Shown: positions 18,306 through 26,301 of the stretch, piece by piece
Layout: every line of letters begins with the position of its first letter
Position numbering within the stretch: the first letter of the stretch is position 1
Assembly: GCF_013415115.1 (NCBI RefSeq)
Contig: NZ_JACCDD010000004.1
Coordinates: 62,001-126,000 of the forward strand
Reading direction: 5' to 3'
Source of the DNA: Vreelandella zhaodongensis
GTDB lineage: Bacteria > Pseudomonadota > Gammaproteobacteria > Pseudomonadales > Halomonadaceae
DNA: 64,000 nucleotides
Notes under the pieces: model-generated
The model's database searches: none
The model's input: only the letters and a program-made list of their open reading frames with translations
What the model was told of the DNA's origin: nothing
Position numbers and translations under genes: made by a program

Positions 18306-19008
18306 AAGAATCTTTTCAGCCGTCTGCTTTGATATGGATGGCGTTCTTGTCCAGTCTCGAGATGTTATTGAGAAGTCGTGGGCATATGTTGCTAGTGCCT
18401 ATGACGTAAAGCTAACTAATACTGACATTCAAAAACACATACATGGACGCCCTGGGGATTATACGCTAAACGCGCTATTTGGCGAATTCCCTGAGCATCT
18501 CCGCACAGTGATAAAACAACGCGTCGATACTTTTGAAGAAACATCACCCTGCTCATTAGTGCCTGGCGTTTCCACTCTGCTTAAAAAGCTACAGCGGAGC
18601 CAAGTACCTATTGCTCTAGTCACTAGTAGTTGGACGGCGAGAATTGACTTTATCCTGCGTCTCCACAAACTGGAGGGGGTGTTCAAAACAATTATCAGCC
18701 GCGAGGATGTTACGAACGGCAAGCCTAACCCTGACTGTTATTTAAAGGCTGCATGCCAACTTGGAATTGAGCCAGATAATTGCTTGGTGTTTGAAGATTC
18801 GCAGAGCGGGGTAAAGGCTGCTGTACAGAGTGGTGCAAGTTGCATTGCCATCGGAGACGATCCTTATTTGAAGCAATGCGGCGCCATAGAGCTTCATGAG
18901 GATTTCTGTACGCTACATCCACGCCTTAGCAGCCTGTCTGGGCATCATGTCGAATCGTGTAGCGATAACGCACATATTGTTTTTCACCCTTCCTCTGATC
19001 CACTATGA
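18298..19008 (+). CDS. HAD-superfamily phosphatase/phosphomutase-like hydrolase
   Basis: A 236-aa haloacid dehalogenase-like protein of the beta-phosphoglucomutase/phosphoglycolate phosphatase branch. All four motifs are present: CFDMDGVL (nucleophile Asp and acid/base Asp, residues 11-18), VTSS (motif II), GKPNPD (Lys, motif III) and VFEDSQSG (motif IV). A helical cap lies between motif I and II. AAAAGGAGAAAAAC gives a strong ribosome site. It overlaps both neighbours and probably removes or shifts a phosphate on the operon's sugar- or nucleoside-like intermediate; the substrate is unknown. Confidence 0.87.
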   Translation: MGKRIFSAVCFDMDGVLVQSRDVIEKSWAYVASAYDVKLTNTDIQKHIHGRPGDYTLNALFGEFPEHLRTVIKQRVDTFEETSPCSLVPGVSTLLKKLQRSQVPIALVTSSWTARIDFILRLHKLEGVFKTIISREDVTNGKPNPDCYLKAACQLGIEPDNCLVFEDSQSGVKAAVQSGASCIAIGDDPYLKQCGAIELHEDFCTLHPRLSSLSGHHVESCSDNAHIVFHPSSDPL

Positions 19009-19667
19009 GCTCTATCATGACATCAACTATCCGATATGCTCGAACTTTATGGGACTTTCTAAGTGACGGTGCTTCCTATTTAAATGATAGTGAGCTGATC
19101 GTGGTTTGTGGCTCATACGACGTAAGAGTGTGTGACTATGCCTGCGAGCTACTGGAAAAAGGTATAGCTCCACTGATGTTGATTACGGGGAAAACCGGAA
19201 ACTGGACTCGCCACTTATGGTCAAGCACTGAGGCTGAAGTGTTTTATTCACGAGCTCGATCCAATGGCATCCGTGATGACCAACTGATGGTAGAGAATAA
19301 GGCCAGGAACTTTGCAGAAAATATTGCGTTCTCTAGAGAGCTTTTCCCCACTGTCCGTCGTGCCACTTTTGTAACTAAACCCAATTCAATCCTCCGAGTA
19401 CAGAACACCCTTCCTATCCAATGGCCAGAGCTTTGTGCAGGAGTTGATGCACCTCCTCTTGCATTCCCCGACGATATCTCTAATCAGGTCGGTGTACTTG
19501 GCCTAATTGATGAAATGGTTGGTGACCTACACCGCCTACAGCACTACCCGCAGCTAGGGTTTCAAACCTCATTGCCAATTCCTAATGATGTCTTGCAAGC
19601 ATGGCATGAATTAATCCATCAGGGGTTTAGTAGCCACCTTTTGGACTACCCTATCGGAAAGCTCTAA
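19005..19667 (+). CDS. YdcF/DUF218-like protein
   Basis: A 220-aa protein with a DUF218 (YdcF/ElyC) core: ELIVVCGSYDVRVCDYACELLEKG, then ITGKTG, STEAEVFYSRARSNGI and the signature-like KARNFAENIAFS near residue 103. It lacks the transmembrane anchor of ElyC/SanA, so it should be cytosolic like YdcF, which has a Rossmann-type fold and binds SAM in E. coli. The ATG overlaps the HAD gene stop (ATGA). Chemical role unknown; coupling suggests it acts on the same compound as the HAD and carbamoyltransferase. Confidence 0.75.
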   Translation: MSSIMTSTIRYARTLWDFLSDGASYLNDSELIVVCGSYDVRVCDYACELLEKGIAPLMLITGKTGNWTRHLWSSTEAEVFYSRARSNGIRDDQLMVENKARNFAENIAFSRELFPTVRRATFVTKPNSILRVQNTLPIQWPELCAGVDAPPLAFPDDISNQVGVLGLIDEMVGDLHRLQHYPQLGFQTSLPIPNDVLQAWHELIHQGFSSHLLDYPIGKL

Positions 19668-19964
19668 CCATAACGACTCATCTGATCGGGTATGTGGCTT
19701 AGATAGTAGATGTTTCCTTCCTGCTATTCCGCTTCTTACCCAGCTCAGAATGCTGCTCTCGTATTGTGTATCCATGTCAACTGGTTAATTAGTGCGATGC
19801 GTATATCTATATTTTATAATTACAATCCGCGAGGAAAAAATAGTTATGAGCTACACACAGCTATCGCCAGCAACGAATTGGCACTTTAGGCACGATAATT
19901 CGACCCACGACGAGCGCCCCTACACTTACTAGTGGCATAGTGAGTGGAACCGGTGCAACTACAC
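19668..19964. other. Non-coding right end of the island
   Basis: AT-rich sequence between the YdcF-like gene and the nirD remnant. A 28-codon frame at 19846-19932 has a weak ribosome site but no recognisable product. No terminator is evident for the four-gene operon. Confidence 0.45.
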
Positions 19965-20063
19965 TTTCGCCTTGAAGATGGTCAATGCTTAGAGGATGAG
20001 AACGTTAAGCTGCGTACCTGGAAAGTCGCGTTTAGGGGCGAGGAGGTATGGGTGGAGGGATAA
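19965..20063 (+). pseudogene. nirD 3' remnant (right repeat copy)
   Basis: Bases 19965-20057 repeat the last 93 coding bases of nirD with three substitutions and then end in GGA TAA, so the reading frame and a stop are retained. Everything 5' of residue 98 is missing. It is non-functional and marks the right border of the island. Confidence 0.92.
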
Positions 20064-20085
20064 CTGACAGCGGCTTTCGATGACG

Positions 20086-20973
20086 TTACTCCCGTCGAGG
20101 AATAGCGCTCGCGTAGGTATTCAGGCTCAAAAAATGCTCATCTGCCCGCTGCAACGCATCGAGTGCCTGTGACCGATCATCTTCTGCCAATAAGGTGCAC
20201 AGTACTTCGGAGATGGCTAAGGCGGGCGTTAACGTATGGAAAAAGCTGTCGCTTTCCGTGGGGCAAAAAATCGTCTGCTTTGACATCCCTACCAGTGGCG
20301 ATACTTCACTATCGGTGATCGACAGAATCGTCAGCCCCTTGTCTTTTGCCAACTGCGTCAGTTCCAGTGTCGCTACTGCGTAAGGTTTGACGGAGACAAC
20401 CAGCAAGGCATCTTCGGGCGTGGCACGAATTAGCGCATCGCCGCCGGTTCCCGCCGGTCCATCTAGGTGGACCGAGCGGTCCCCCAACAATGACATAACG
20501 TAATGGAAATGCCACGCCACGGAGTGGCATGAGCGCAAGCCTAGCACATACACTTTTCTCGCTGATTTCAGCGTGTTAGCGATGGCTTCCAACCGTTGCA
20601 GTGAGTCAGGCTCACAGAGCCGAGTAATCTGAGCACTCAGCCCATGCAGCATATGCGCGGCGATATTGCCGTTGGCCGAGGCTCTAGCCCCCTCGTTTCG
20701 CTGGCGAACTTTAGCGGCAAAGCCATCACTTCCCCGCCGCAGCGCTGCCACATAGTGCTCGCGAATATCATCGTATCCTTGCTTCCCCAGGAACTTTGCA
20801 AGACGCGTCATGGTGGCAGGCTGCACCGCCGCATGGCGCGCCAACTCGCGCATAGAAACCAGTGCCACCTCATCCGGGTGTTCCAGCACGTAGCGGGCAG
20901 CCTGCTGGAGCTGCGGCGACATGGCATCGTACTGGGCGATAATCTGCTCCCTTAAAGGGTCGCGCTGCGGCAT
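20086..20973 (-). CDS. MurR/RpiR family transcriptional regulator
   Basis: A 295-aa DNA-binding protein: an N-terminal RpiR helix-turn-helix domain (residues 1-80, MRELARHAAVQPATMTRLAK is the helix-turn-helix) and a C-terminal SIS domain (about 125-260, VYVLGLRSCHSVAWHF), which normally binds a phosphosugar or similar ligand. It is divergent from the aminotransferase/CMD pair, with a 20-bp palindrome between them, so it probably controls those genes and itself. Ligand not deducible. Confidence 0.88.
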   Translation of the reverse strand: MPQRDPLREQIIAQYDAMSPQLQQAARYVLEHPDEVALVSMRELARHAAVQPATMTRLAKFLGKQGYDDIREHYVAALRRGSDGFAAKVRQRNEGARASANGNIAAHMLHGLSAQITRLCEPDSLQRLEAIANTLKSARKVYVLGLRSCHSVAWHFHYVMSLLGDRSVHLDGPAGTGGDALIRATPEDALLVVSVKPYAVATLELTQLAKDKGLTILSITDSEVSPLVGMSKQTIFCPTESDSFFHTLTPALAISEVLCTLLAEDDRSQALDALQRADEHFLSLNTYASAIPRRE

Positions 20974-21048
20974 GTGTGTTGCCTCTTATACGGCTTGTTA
21001 AAACAGCCGCCGATTTAAACGTTACTGTTGTAAAAAAACAATGATCTA

Positions 21049-21068
21049 TGTGTTTTACCAAAAACACA
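21049..21068. promoter_or_regulatory. Candidate RpiR operator
   Basis: Perfect 8-bp inverted repeat TGTGTTTT-ACCA-AAAACACA lies midway between the divergent rpiR-like gene and the aminotransferase gene. Position and symmetry fit an operator; binding is inferred. Confidence 0.45.
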
Positions 21069-21161
21069 AATGATTCAAATGTTGCAACCACAAGCCAAAC
21101 TGTGCCAATCTTCTCCTTATGGCGTGCTCACATCGCTAAGTGACCATAAGGAACCGTCTCC

Positions 21162-22487
21162 ATGACTCGTATTCTTCATCGCAGTATCGGCCCAACCCTC
21201 CCTCATGCCGCGTCGGCGCAAGGCGTCTACATTACAGACACCTCTGGGCGCCGATACCTAGATGCCTCAGGAGGCGCTGCGGTCACCAGTGTGGGACACG
21301 CCCATCCAGAAGTACTGGCGGCGATGCGCGCTCAAATTGATAACCTCTGCTACGCACACACCTCGTTTTTCACCACCGACGCTGCTGAAGCGCTTGCTGA
21401 AAAACTCGTCAATTTGGCACCTGAAGGATTGAATTACGTCTATCTCGTGTCAGGTGGATCAGAGGCCGTTGAAGCGGCGCTGAAGATGGCACGGCAGTAC
21501 TTCGTGGAAATTGGCGCCCCCCAGCGTAGACACATCATTGCCAGGCGTCAGAGTTACCACGGCAACACAATTGGTGCGTTGGCAACCGGTGGCAATGCGA
21601 TGCGGCGTAAGCAGTTTCAGCCCATTCTGCCAGAAACTCATCATGTCTCCCCCTGCTATGCCTATCGCGAGAAAGGCGCCGATGAGTCGCCTGAGGCTTA
21701 CGCTATTCGGCTTGCCGACGAACTCGAAGCAAAAATTTTGGAACTTGGCCCTGAAGAAGTGATGGCGTTCGTTGCCGAACCCGTCGTAGGCGCCACCCTT
21801 GGAGCTGTCGCCTCTGTCGCGGATTATTTTAAACGTGTTCGTGCGATTTGCGACAAATATGGCGTGCTACTGATCCTCGACGAAGTGATGTGCGGCATGG
21901 GGCGGACCGGCACGGTCTTCGCCTGCGAGCAAGACGACGTCATACCGGATATCGTCACCATAGCCAAAGGCTTGGGCGGGGGGTATCAGCCGATCGGCGC
22001 AGTGATGCTGTCCGGCAAAATTTACGACAGCTTCGCCAACGGTTCTGGCCTGTTCCAGCACGGACATACTTACATCGGCCACCCTGTTGCCGCGGCAACC
22101 GCTAACAAAGTGGTTGAAATCATTGCGCGCCCCGAGACACTTGCCAATGTAAACGCCATGGGCGCGAGATTACAAAGCGGTTTGGAAGCCGTTCTCGGTG
22201 CATCCCCTTATGTCGGCGACATCCGGGGAAGAGGGCTGTTTCGCGGTATCGAACTGGTGGCGGACCGAGACACGAAAACACCTTTCGACCCGAGCCGAAA
22301 AATTCACGCCAAGATTAAGCGACAAGCCATGGCTCGTGGGCTTATCAGCTACCCTATGGGCGGCACGATTGATGGTATTCACGGTGATCATATCCTGCTG
22401 GCACCGCCCTATATTATTGAAGCCGATGATGTCGACCTAATCATTGAGCGCATTGCCGACGCCATCAACGCCGCCATCGCCGAGTGA
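21162..22487 (+). CDS. Class-III pyridoxal-phosphate aminotransferase
   Basis: A 441-aa fold-type I aminotransferase transferring an omega-amino group to a keto acid. It shows DASGGAAVTSVGHAHPEV at the N-terminus, the phosphate-binding SGGSEAVEAALKMAR near residue 97, LILDEVMCGMGRTG near residue 238 and the PLP lysine in IAKGLGGGYQPIGAV (about 270). Substrate is not apparent. It is followed by a carboxymuconolactone decarboxylase-like gene and divergent from an RpiR regulator. This organisation suggests an inducible amine or amino-acid catabolic unit. Confidence 0.9.
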   Translation: MTRILHRSIGPTLPHAASAQGVYITDTSGRRYLDASGGAAVTSVGHAHPEVLAAMRAQIDNLCYAHTSFFTTDAAEALAEKLVNLAPEGLNYVYLVSGGSEAVEAALKMARQYFVEIGAPQRRHIIARRQSYHGNTIGALATGGNAMRRKQFQPILPETHHVSPCYAYREKGADESPEAYAIRLADELEAKILELGPEEVMAFVAEPVVGATLGAVASVADYFKRVRAICDKYGVLLILDEVMCGMGRTGTVFACEQDDVIPDIVTIAKGLGGGYQPIGAVMLSGKIYDSFANGSGLFQHGHTYIGHPVAAATANKVVEIIARPETLANVNAMGARLQSGLEAVLGASPYVGDIRGRGLFRGIELVADRDTKTPFDPSRKIHAKIKRQAMARGLISYPMGGTIDGIHGDHILLAPPYIIEADDVDLIIERIADAINAAIAE

Positions 22488-22519
22488 TGTCACGCACCCT
22501 ATCTGAATGGAGCTCACCC

Positions 22520-23077
22520 ATGACGCCCTCTTCTCCCTGCCCGCCTATTGCTGATGCCGATTGGCCAAACGAGATCGCAGAATTACGCGAAGACTTTGCC
22601 GGTGCGCTCAATGTCTATCGCACCATGGCTCATCACCCGGATTTACTCAACGCCTGGGCACCTTTGCGCCAGCATGTTGTTAAGGAAAATGCCTTAGGGC
22701 CAGAATTAACCGAGGTGGTGATTCTACGCGCTGGCCTGCGCATGGGGTCACGCTACGAATGGGCTCACCATGTTAGCCGAGCACTCGCTCTAGGATTCTC
22801 CACTGCACGAATCGAAGCCATTAGAACTCGCCCCGAAGGCGTTGATGGTCTTATCGTCGACGCGGTGGATGCATTGTTTGACCAGCGAATGCTGCCCCCC
22901 GAGCAAGAAGCAGAGCTCGCAGATGCTATCGGACGCAAGGCCGTTATCGACCTGATTGCTATGGTAGGGTTCTATTCGGTGTTGGGCTACCTGCTCAAGA
23001 CTTACGACACACCGGTCGACGACAATATTCAAAAAGAAGCGCAAAAAATGCCAGCGCTCTTTTCGCTAACCTCGTAG
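22520..23077 (+). CDS. Carboxymuconolactone decarboxylase-like (CMD) protein
   Basis: A 185-aa all-helical CMD-family protein. The core (residues about 40-110) has TEVVILRAGLRMGSRYEW followed by AHHVSRALALGFS; the usual E-x-x-x-H motif is present, but the AhpD redox cysteine pair is not, so it is unlikely to be a peroxidase. Start at 22520 is chosen for the TGGAG site; a longer frame from 22484 overlaps the aminotransferase stop. Function unknown, probably in the same pathway as the aminotransferase. Confidence 0.78.
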   Translation: MTPSSPCPPIADADWPNEIAELREDFAGALNVYRTMAHHPDLLNAWAPLRQHVVKENALGPELTEVVILRAGLRMGSRYEWAHHVSRALALGFSTARIEAIRTRPEGVDGLIVDAVDALFDQRMLPPEQEAELADAIGRKAVIDLIAMVGFYSVLGYLLKTYDTPVDDNIQKEAQKMPALFSLTS

Positions 23078-23129
23078 ACACTCATGACCCTAAAACTAAT
23101 GTCAGTCTTAGACAGGGTAAGCTACTAAT

Positions 23130-23160
23130 AAAATCGCCGCCTAATCTAGGCGGCGATTTT
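23130..23160. terminator. Bidirectional terminator
   Basis: 12-bp perfect stem AAAATCGCCGCC/GGCGGCGATTTT with a 7-nt loop. The A and T runs make it usable in both directions, after the CMD gene and after the leftward GNAT gene. Confidence 0.85.
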
Positions 23161-23255
23161 CATCTAAAAGATCCCGAAACAATAATGGCGACCTGAATAA
23201 ATAAGGCATGCTTAGAAGATAGTGAATGTTACGCACATGCATTTGCTTCCAAGCA

Positions 23256-23780
23256 CTACACATCTATTTTTCGCATTACCACACAGTCAAGCTTCCGCCC
23301 TGCCACCACCGAATACTCAGGTAGCTTTTCTACTACTTCGAACCCGGCTTTTTCCAGTACCCGCTGTGAAGCGCGGTTGTCTAAAGAGACAATAGCAGAG
23401 AGTTCCTTAAGCTGATAAACACCGCGAGCTTCGTTGATCAGATAGTGCAGCGCCTTTTGCGCCAGCCCATTACCACATGCATGCTGGGCTATCCGATAAC
23501 CCACCTTAGCGTAACCATTTCCTATCTCACGTAGGTTGGCGCGCCCAACTATCGCACCTCGATGTTGAATAATGAACGGCCTCATGCGTCCTTGGGTATT
23601 TAACGCCAAGCACTCATTAATATGCTGGCGAATACCTTCAGGCGTGTAGAAGTGTTCCACTCTGGTCTCTATATGCTGCTCAAACCATACCCGCTCGGCT
23701 ACCTCAAACTGAAGCAGTTCAGCAGCGTCTTGCTGGGCAATGAGCTGAAAAGCTATATCCTTGGCGTGACACATAAGCAC
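23256..23780 (-). CDS. GNAT family N-acetyltransferase (RimJ/RimL type)
   Basis: A 174-aa acetyltransferase using acetyl-CoA. The core shows IVGRANLREIGNGYAKVGYRI, a coenzyme-A loop HACGNGLAQKALHYL (usual pattern R/Q-x-x-G-x-G/A) and the terminal SLDNRASQRVLEKAGFE, characteristic of the RimJ/RimL branch. Target amine not deducible. Single gene, facing the bidirectional terminator at 23130. Confidence 0.83.
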   Translation of the reverse strand: MLMCHAKDIAFQLIAQQDAAELLQFEVAERVWFEQHIETRVEHFYTPEGIRQHINECLALNTQGRMRPFIIQHRGAIVGRANLREIGNGYAKVGYRIAQHACGNGLAQKALHYLINEARGVYQLKELSAIVSLDNRASQRVLEKAGFEVVEKLPEYSVVAGRKLDCVVMRKIDV

Positions 23781-23916
23781 GTTTCTCCCTGGGTGCTAAG
23801 TTGGTCGATCAGAGGCTATTTCTATAGGCTCAGGGTAAACAAATCACTGACATTGCGGCCACTGATATTGCTATGCTTGCCAGCCTCTTAGCTAGGCAAT
23901 CTCGGAGCAACAGTTC

Positions 23917-24852
23917 GTGAAAAAAGAGTCCAGCACCTTAGCGTTTTCCGCTTTCATGGCACTGCTGATTGGCTGTGCAGGAATCACTGCGACGTTGGCG
24001 TCTAACTCCCAGGCTATTTTGCTGGATGGATTATTTAACCTTATCTACTTTAGCGTAGCGCTGGTCACCATCAAGGTCAGCAAGTTAGCCAGCCGACCCG
24101 ATAGCGAGTCCTACCCATTTGGCTATAGCTATTTCGAGTCGTTGGTAAACCTATGCAAAGGTTTATTGATATTAGGCGTTTCCATCTTTGCGTTAGTAGA
24201 CGCCATCGCTGCGCTACTGACAGGTGGGCGAGAGATCTCAGCGGGGCTTGCCGTTATCTATGCGCTGTTTGCCACGGCCGCTTGCTCACTCACCGCTTGG
24301 GTCATGCACCGCAGCCAGCGCCACGTTAGTAGCCCGCTAGTGGCTGCTGACAAACTCAACTGGTTGGTAAACAGTATTATCTCAGCTGCCGTGTTAGCAG
24401 CATTCTGCTTGGTGATGCTGTTTGAGCGCTTAGACTGGCGGGGAATCGTACCTTATGTCGATTCACTTCTGGTGATGGCCGTGGTGTTGCTATGCCTTGG
24501 CGTACCGGTGCGTATGGCCTCCCAGGCTCTGCGCGAGCTGCTCAATAAAACGCCCGACGAAGCAATCGCCGAGCCAGTGCGCCAAGCGGTTGCTCGTGGT
24601 CTTGCAGATATCGACACCCAGGAAGTGCGGGTTCGCATGGTACGCCCTGGCCGCCTGCTGTATATCATGGTTCATGTGGTGCTACCCAAAGCATTTCATG
24701 CGTCTACGCTTGCCCATCAAGATGTCCTACGCCAGCAAATTGATGAAGAAGTGCGCCTCGTTTACTCCCCTGTTGTCTGCGATGTGGTCTTCACCGAAGA
24801 TGATCGCTGGGCAGCGCCTTCCTGCGGGCAGCTAGTGAAGAAACACGCTTAA
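23917..24852 (+). CDS. Cation diffusion facilitator (CDF) family transporter
   Basis: A 311-aa inner-membrane protein with six hydrophobic segments and a C-terminal cytoplasmic domain (about 205-290), the CDF layout for metal/proton antiport. GTG start at 23917 follows CGGAG. The transport site differs from Zn/Fe CDFs: where FieF has D-x-x-x-D in TM2 and H-x-x-x-D in TM5, this protein has LLDGLFN and DKLNWLVNS. The substrate may thus not be zinc. Single gene, followed by a strong terminator. Confidence 0.8.
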   Translation: MKKESSTLAFSAFMALLIGCAGITATLASNSQAILLDGLFNLIYFSVALVTIKVSKLASRPDSESYPFGYSYFESLVNLCKGLLILGVSIFALVDAIAALLTGGREISAGLAVIYALFATAACSLTAWVMHRSQRHVSSPLVAADKLNWLVNSIISAAVLAAFCLVMLFERLDWRGIVPYVDSLLVMAVVLLCLGVPVRMASQALRELLNKTPDEAIAEPVRQAVARGLADIDTQEVRVRMVRPGRLLYIMVHVVLPKAFHASTLAHQDVLRQQIDEEVRLVYSPVVCDVVFTEDDRWAAPSCGQLVKKHA

Positions 24853-24864
24853 TCGCGCACCACT

Positions 24865-24936
24865 AAAAAAGCGGCCCGTGGGCCTAATGCCAGTCAGTTA
24901 AGGCTGACTGGCATTAGCCGATGGGCTGGTTTTTTG
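24865..24936. terminator. Long bidirectional terminator
   Basis: 14-bp perfect inner arms CTAATGCCAGTCAG/CTGACTGGCATTAG (24884-24897 and 24904-24917), extended outward by GCCC/GGGC and flanked by six As on the left and six Ts on the right. Confidence 0.85.
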
Positions 24937-24984
24937 TTTAATAAGTGCCTGACGATGACTCCACCCCAGACCTCCGAGCCGCCC

Positions 24985-25092
24985 TCGTCATTCCCGCAGG
25001 CCCTTAGCGGGAATCCATGTTGACCTGGAGTTTCGGGCTGCTGCAGGCCAAGGTCAAGTTGGATTCCCGATACCCCCGCTCGGGAATGACGT
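24985..25092. repeat. Nested palindromic intergenic repeat
   Basis: Outer arms CGTCATTCCCG (24986-24996) and CGGGAATGACG (25081-25091). Inner arms 25008-25026 and 25052-25070 (starting CGGGAATCCA and ending TGGATTCCCG) pair at 17 of 19 positions. The CGTCATTCCCG / CGGGAATCCA words are typical of dispersed extragenic palindromes in many gammaproteobacteria, so other copies are expected in the genome. Confidence 0.75.
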
Positions 25093-25131
25093 GCGGTGAC
25101 TCGGGAATAACGCTTGTGTCTATGGTAACTA

Positions 25132-25512
25132 TTAAACCGCTGAGACAGCGGCATAAGCCACCATTTCTACCAACATCTCTTCTCGCGCAAAACCAGACAC
25201 AATAATGGCGGCCCGATTGGGATAAGGCGCGGTAACATATTCCGCATAGACGCGATTAACAGTGGCCAGATCTTCGCGTTGCGTCACGTAGATCAATACC
25301 TGGGTCAGCTGCTGCATACCCGCGCCAGCACTTTCTAACGTGTGCTGAAGATTATCTAAGGTTTGGCGAGTTTGTGCTTCAATGCCACCCTCGACCACCG
25401 CCCCATCGGTACCAATGGGAATTTGCGCGGTGAACAGGATACCATTACCAACAACCGCCCACTCCAATGGTGCCTTAGCCGCGTATAAATCTGTTTTTAC
25501 CTGTTGAATCAT
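25132..25512 (-). CDS. RidA family (YjgF/YER057c) protein
   Basis: A 126-aa RidA-fold protein; typical members form trimers and hydrolyse reactive enamines/imines released by PLP or flavin enzymes. The conserved arginine lies in PYPNRAAIIV (about 99) with a late acidic residue in VEMVAYA, as in deaminase-competent members. Last gene of the leftward betaine-type operon, 21 nt after the DUF3726 gene; a role in detoxifying an imine from that pathway is an inference. Confidence 0.88.
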   Translation of the reverse strand: MIQQVKTDLYAAKAPLEWAVVGNGILFTAQIPIGTDGAVVEGGIEAQTRQTLDNLQHTLESAGAGMQQLTQVLIYVTQREDLATVNRVYAEYVTAPYPNRAAIIVSGFAREEMLVEMVAYAAVSAV

Positions 25513-25533
25513 TTCACTACTCTCGTCGGTTCA

Positions 25534-26301
25534 TCAATCATTATCATTAACGCCCGCACCGGCACCACTGCGGGAAGCATCGGAAGACTCGACTAACATG
25601 CGATGGGCTAGGGTTTTCAAGCGTGCCCAGATCGCATCATCGACCTCGGTGCCTTCCTGAAGCGCACGCTCTCGGCAAGCCATTAGATCGAATTCAGAAT
25701 GGCGTGCCAGCAAATCAAGGTCGTGGTCCGCTCCCAGGGAAGGCAGCAGCTCCACATGGTTGGCCATCACCAGGGTGATGCCGTCATTGGGTTCGTTTTC
25801 TTCCGGAACATCGCGCACCGAGTAGATGCGCACCTCTGGGGTGGGGTGACCCGCACGAAAGCCCACCACCTGTTCGGTAAGCGGCTCCTGAGAGTTACGC
25901 CAGAAGGCAGTAATATTGATACCTCTGCCCGCCAGACGTGACAGATAACCCATGATTAACTGGCGGTTGCGACAGCGACGGATTTTTACCACGGACAAAC
26001 CGCGCGCACGGGCTTTGGCAAACCCCAATTCAGTCGCCAAGCTGATGCTGCGCAGTACGCTCTGGCCATGGCCGTCCAGGACGGCTAGGTCGCCGTCTTG
26101 GTAAATCACCTCGGGCAAGGCCTCGGGGTCTTCTTCGAGTAGAAAATCTAGGCCGCGGTTAAGCTGATCAACCGCGTTGAAACCGTGACACTGCATCCAC
26201 GCCACCATATCAGCAGCATCCGCGGCATCACCGTCTTCAAATCCAATACCGGTAAACGCTTTTCTGCACAGACCTTGCAGCTCATTAAAGGAGACTTTCA
26301 T
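25534..26301 (-). CDS. DUF3726 protein
   Basis: A 255-aa protein of unknown function that I match to DUF3726. The N-terminus (KVSFNELQGLCRKAF ... DAADMVAWMQCHGF) resembles the start of Ldh2/malate-lactate dehydrogenase-like proteins, but the rest lacks their NAD-binding landmarks. The tail from about residue 235 is Ser/Gly/Ala/Asn-rich and looks disordered. The ATG overlaps the stop of the upstream 614-codon gene (ATGA). Its steady company with quaternary-amine genes suggests a part in that catabolism. Confidence 0.65.
   Translation of the reverse strand: MKVSFNELQGLCRKAFTGIGFEDGDAADAADMVAWMQCHGFNAVDQLNRGLDFLLEEDPEALPEVIYQDGDLAVLDGHGQSVLRSISLATELGFAKARARGLSVVKIRRCRNRQLIMGYLSRLAGRGINITAFWRNSQEPLTEQVVGFRAGHPTPEVRIYSVRDVPEENEPNDGITLVMANHVELLPSLGADHDLDLLARHSEFDLMACRERALQEGTEVDDAIWARLKTLAHRMLVESSDASRSGAGAGVNDND

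Larger units (their letters stand above)
13548..20057. mobile_element. Accessory island between duplicated nirD ends
   Basis: About 6.3 kb lies between two same-direction 93-bp copies of the nirD 3' end. The inside is visibly more AT-rich than the flanks, carries a decayed IS30-like element at the left and an operon of four genes unrelated to nitrate metabolism. The right copy keeps a stop codon (GGATAA) but no gene start. No integrase, tRNA or attachment core is seen. The likely origins are homologous recombination between nirD copies, or integration at nirD that rebuilt the gene's end. An excised form by recombination between the repeats would restore a single intact nirD. Confidence 0.65.

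Noticed and set aside
19846..19932. 28-codon frame at the right end of the island
   Set aside because: It has a weak ribosome site but no recognisable peptide, no terminator and lies in AT-rich remnant sequence; not enough support for a gene.
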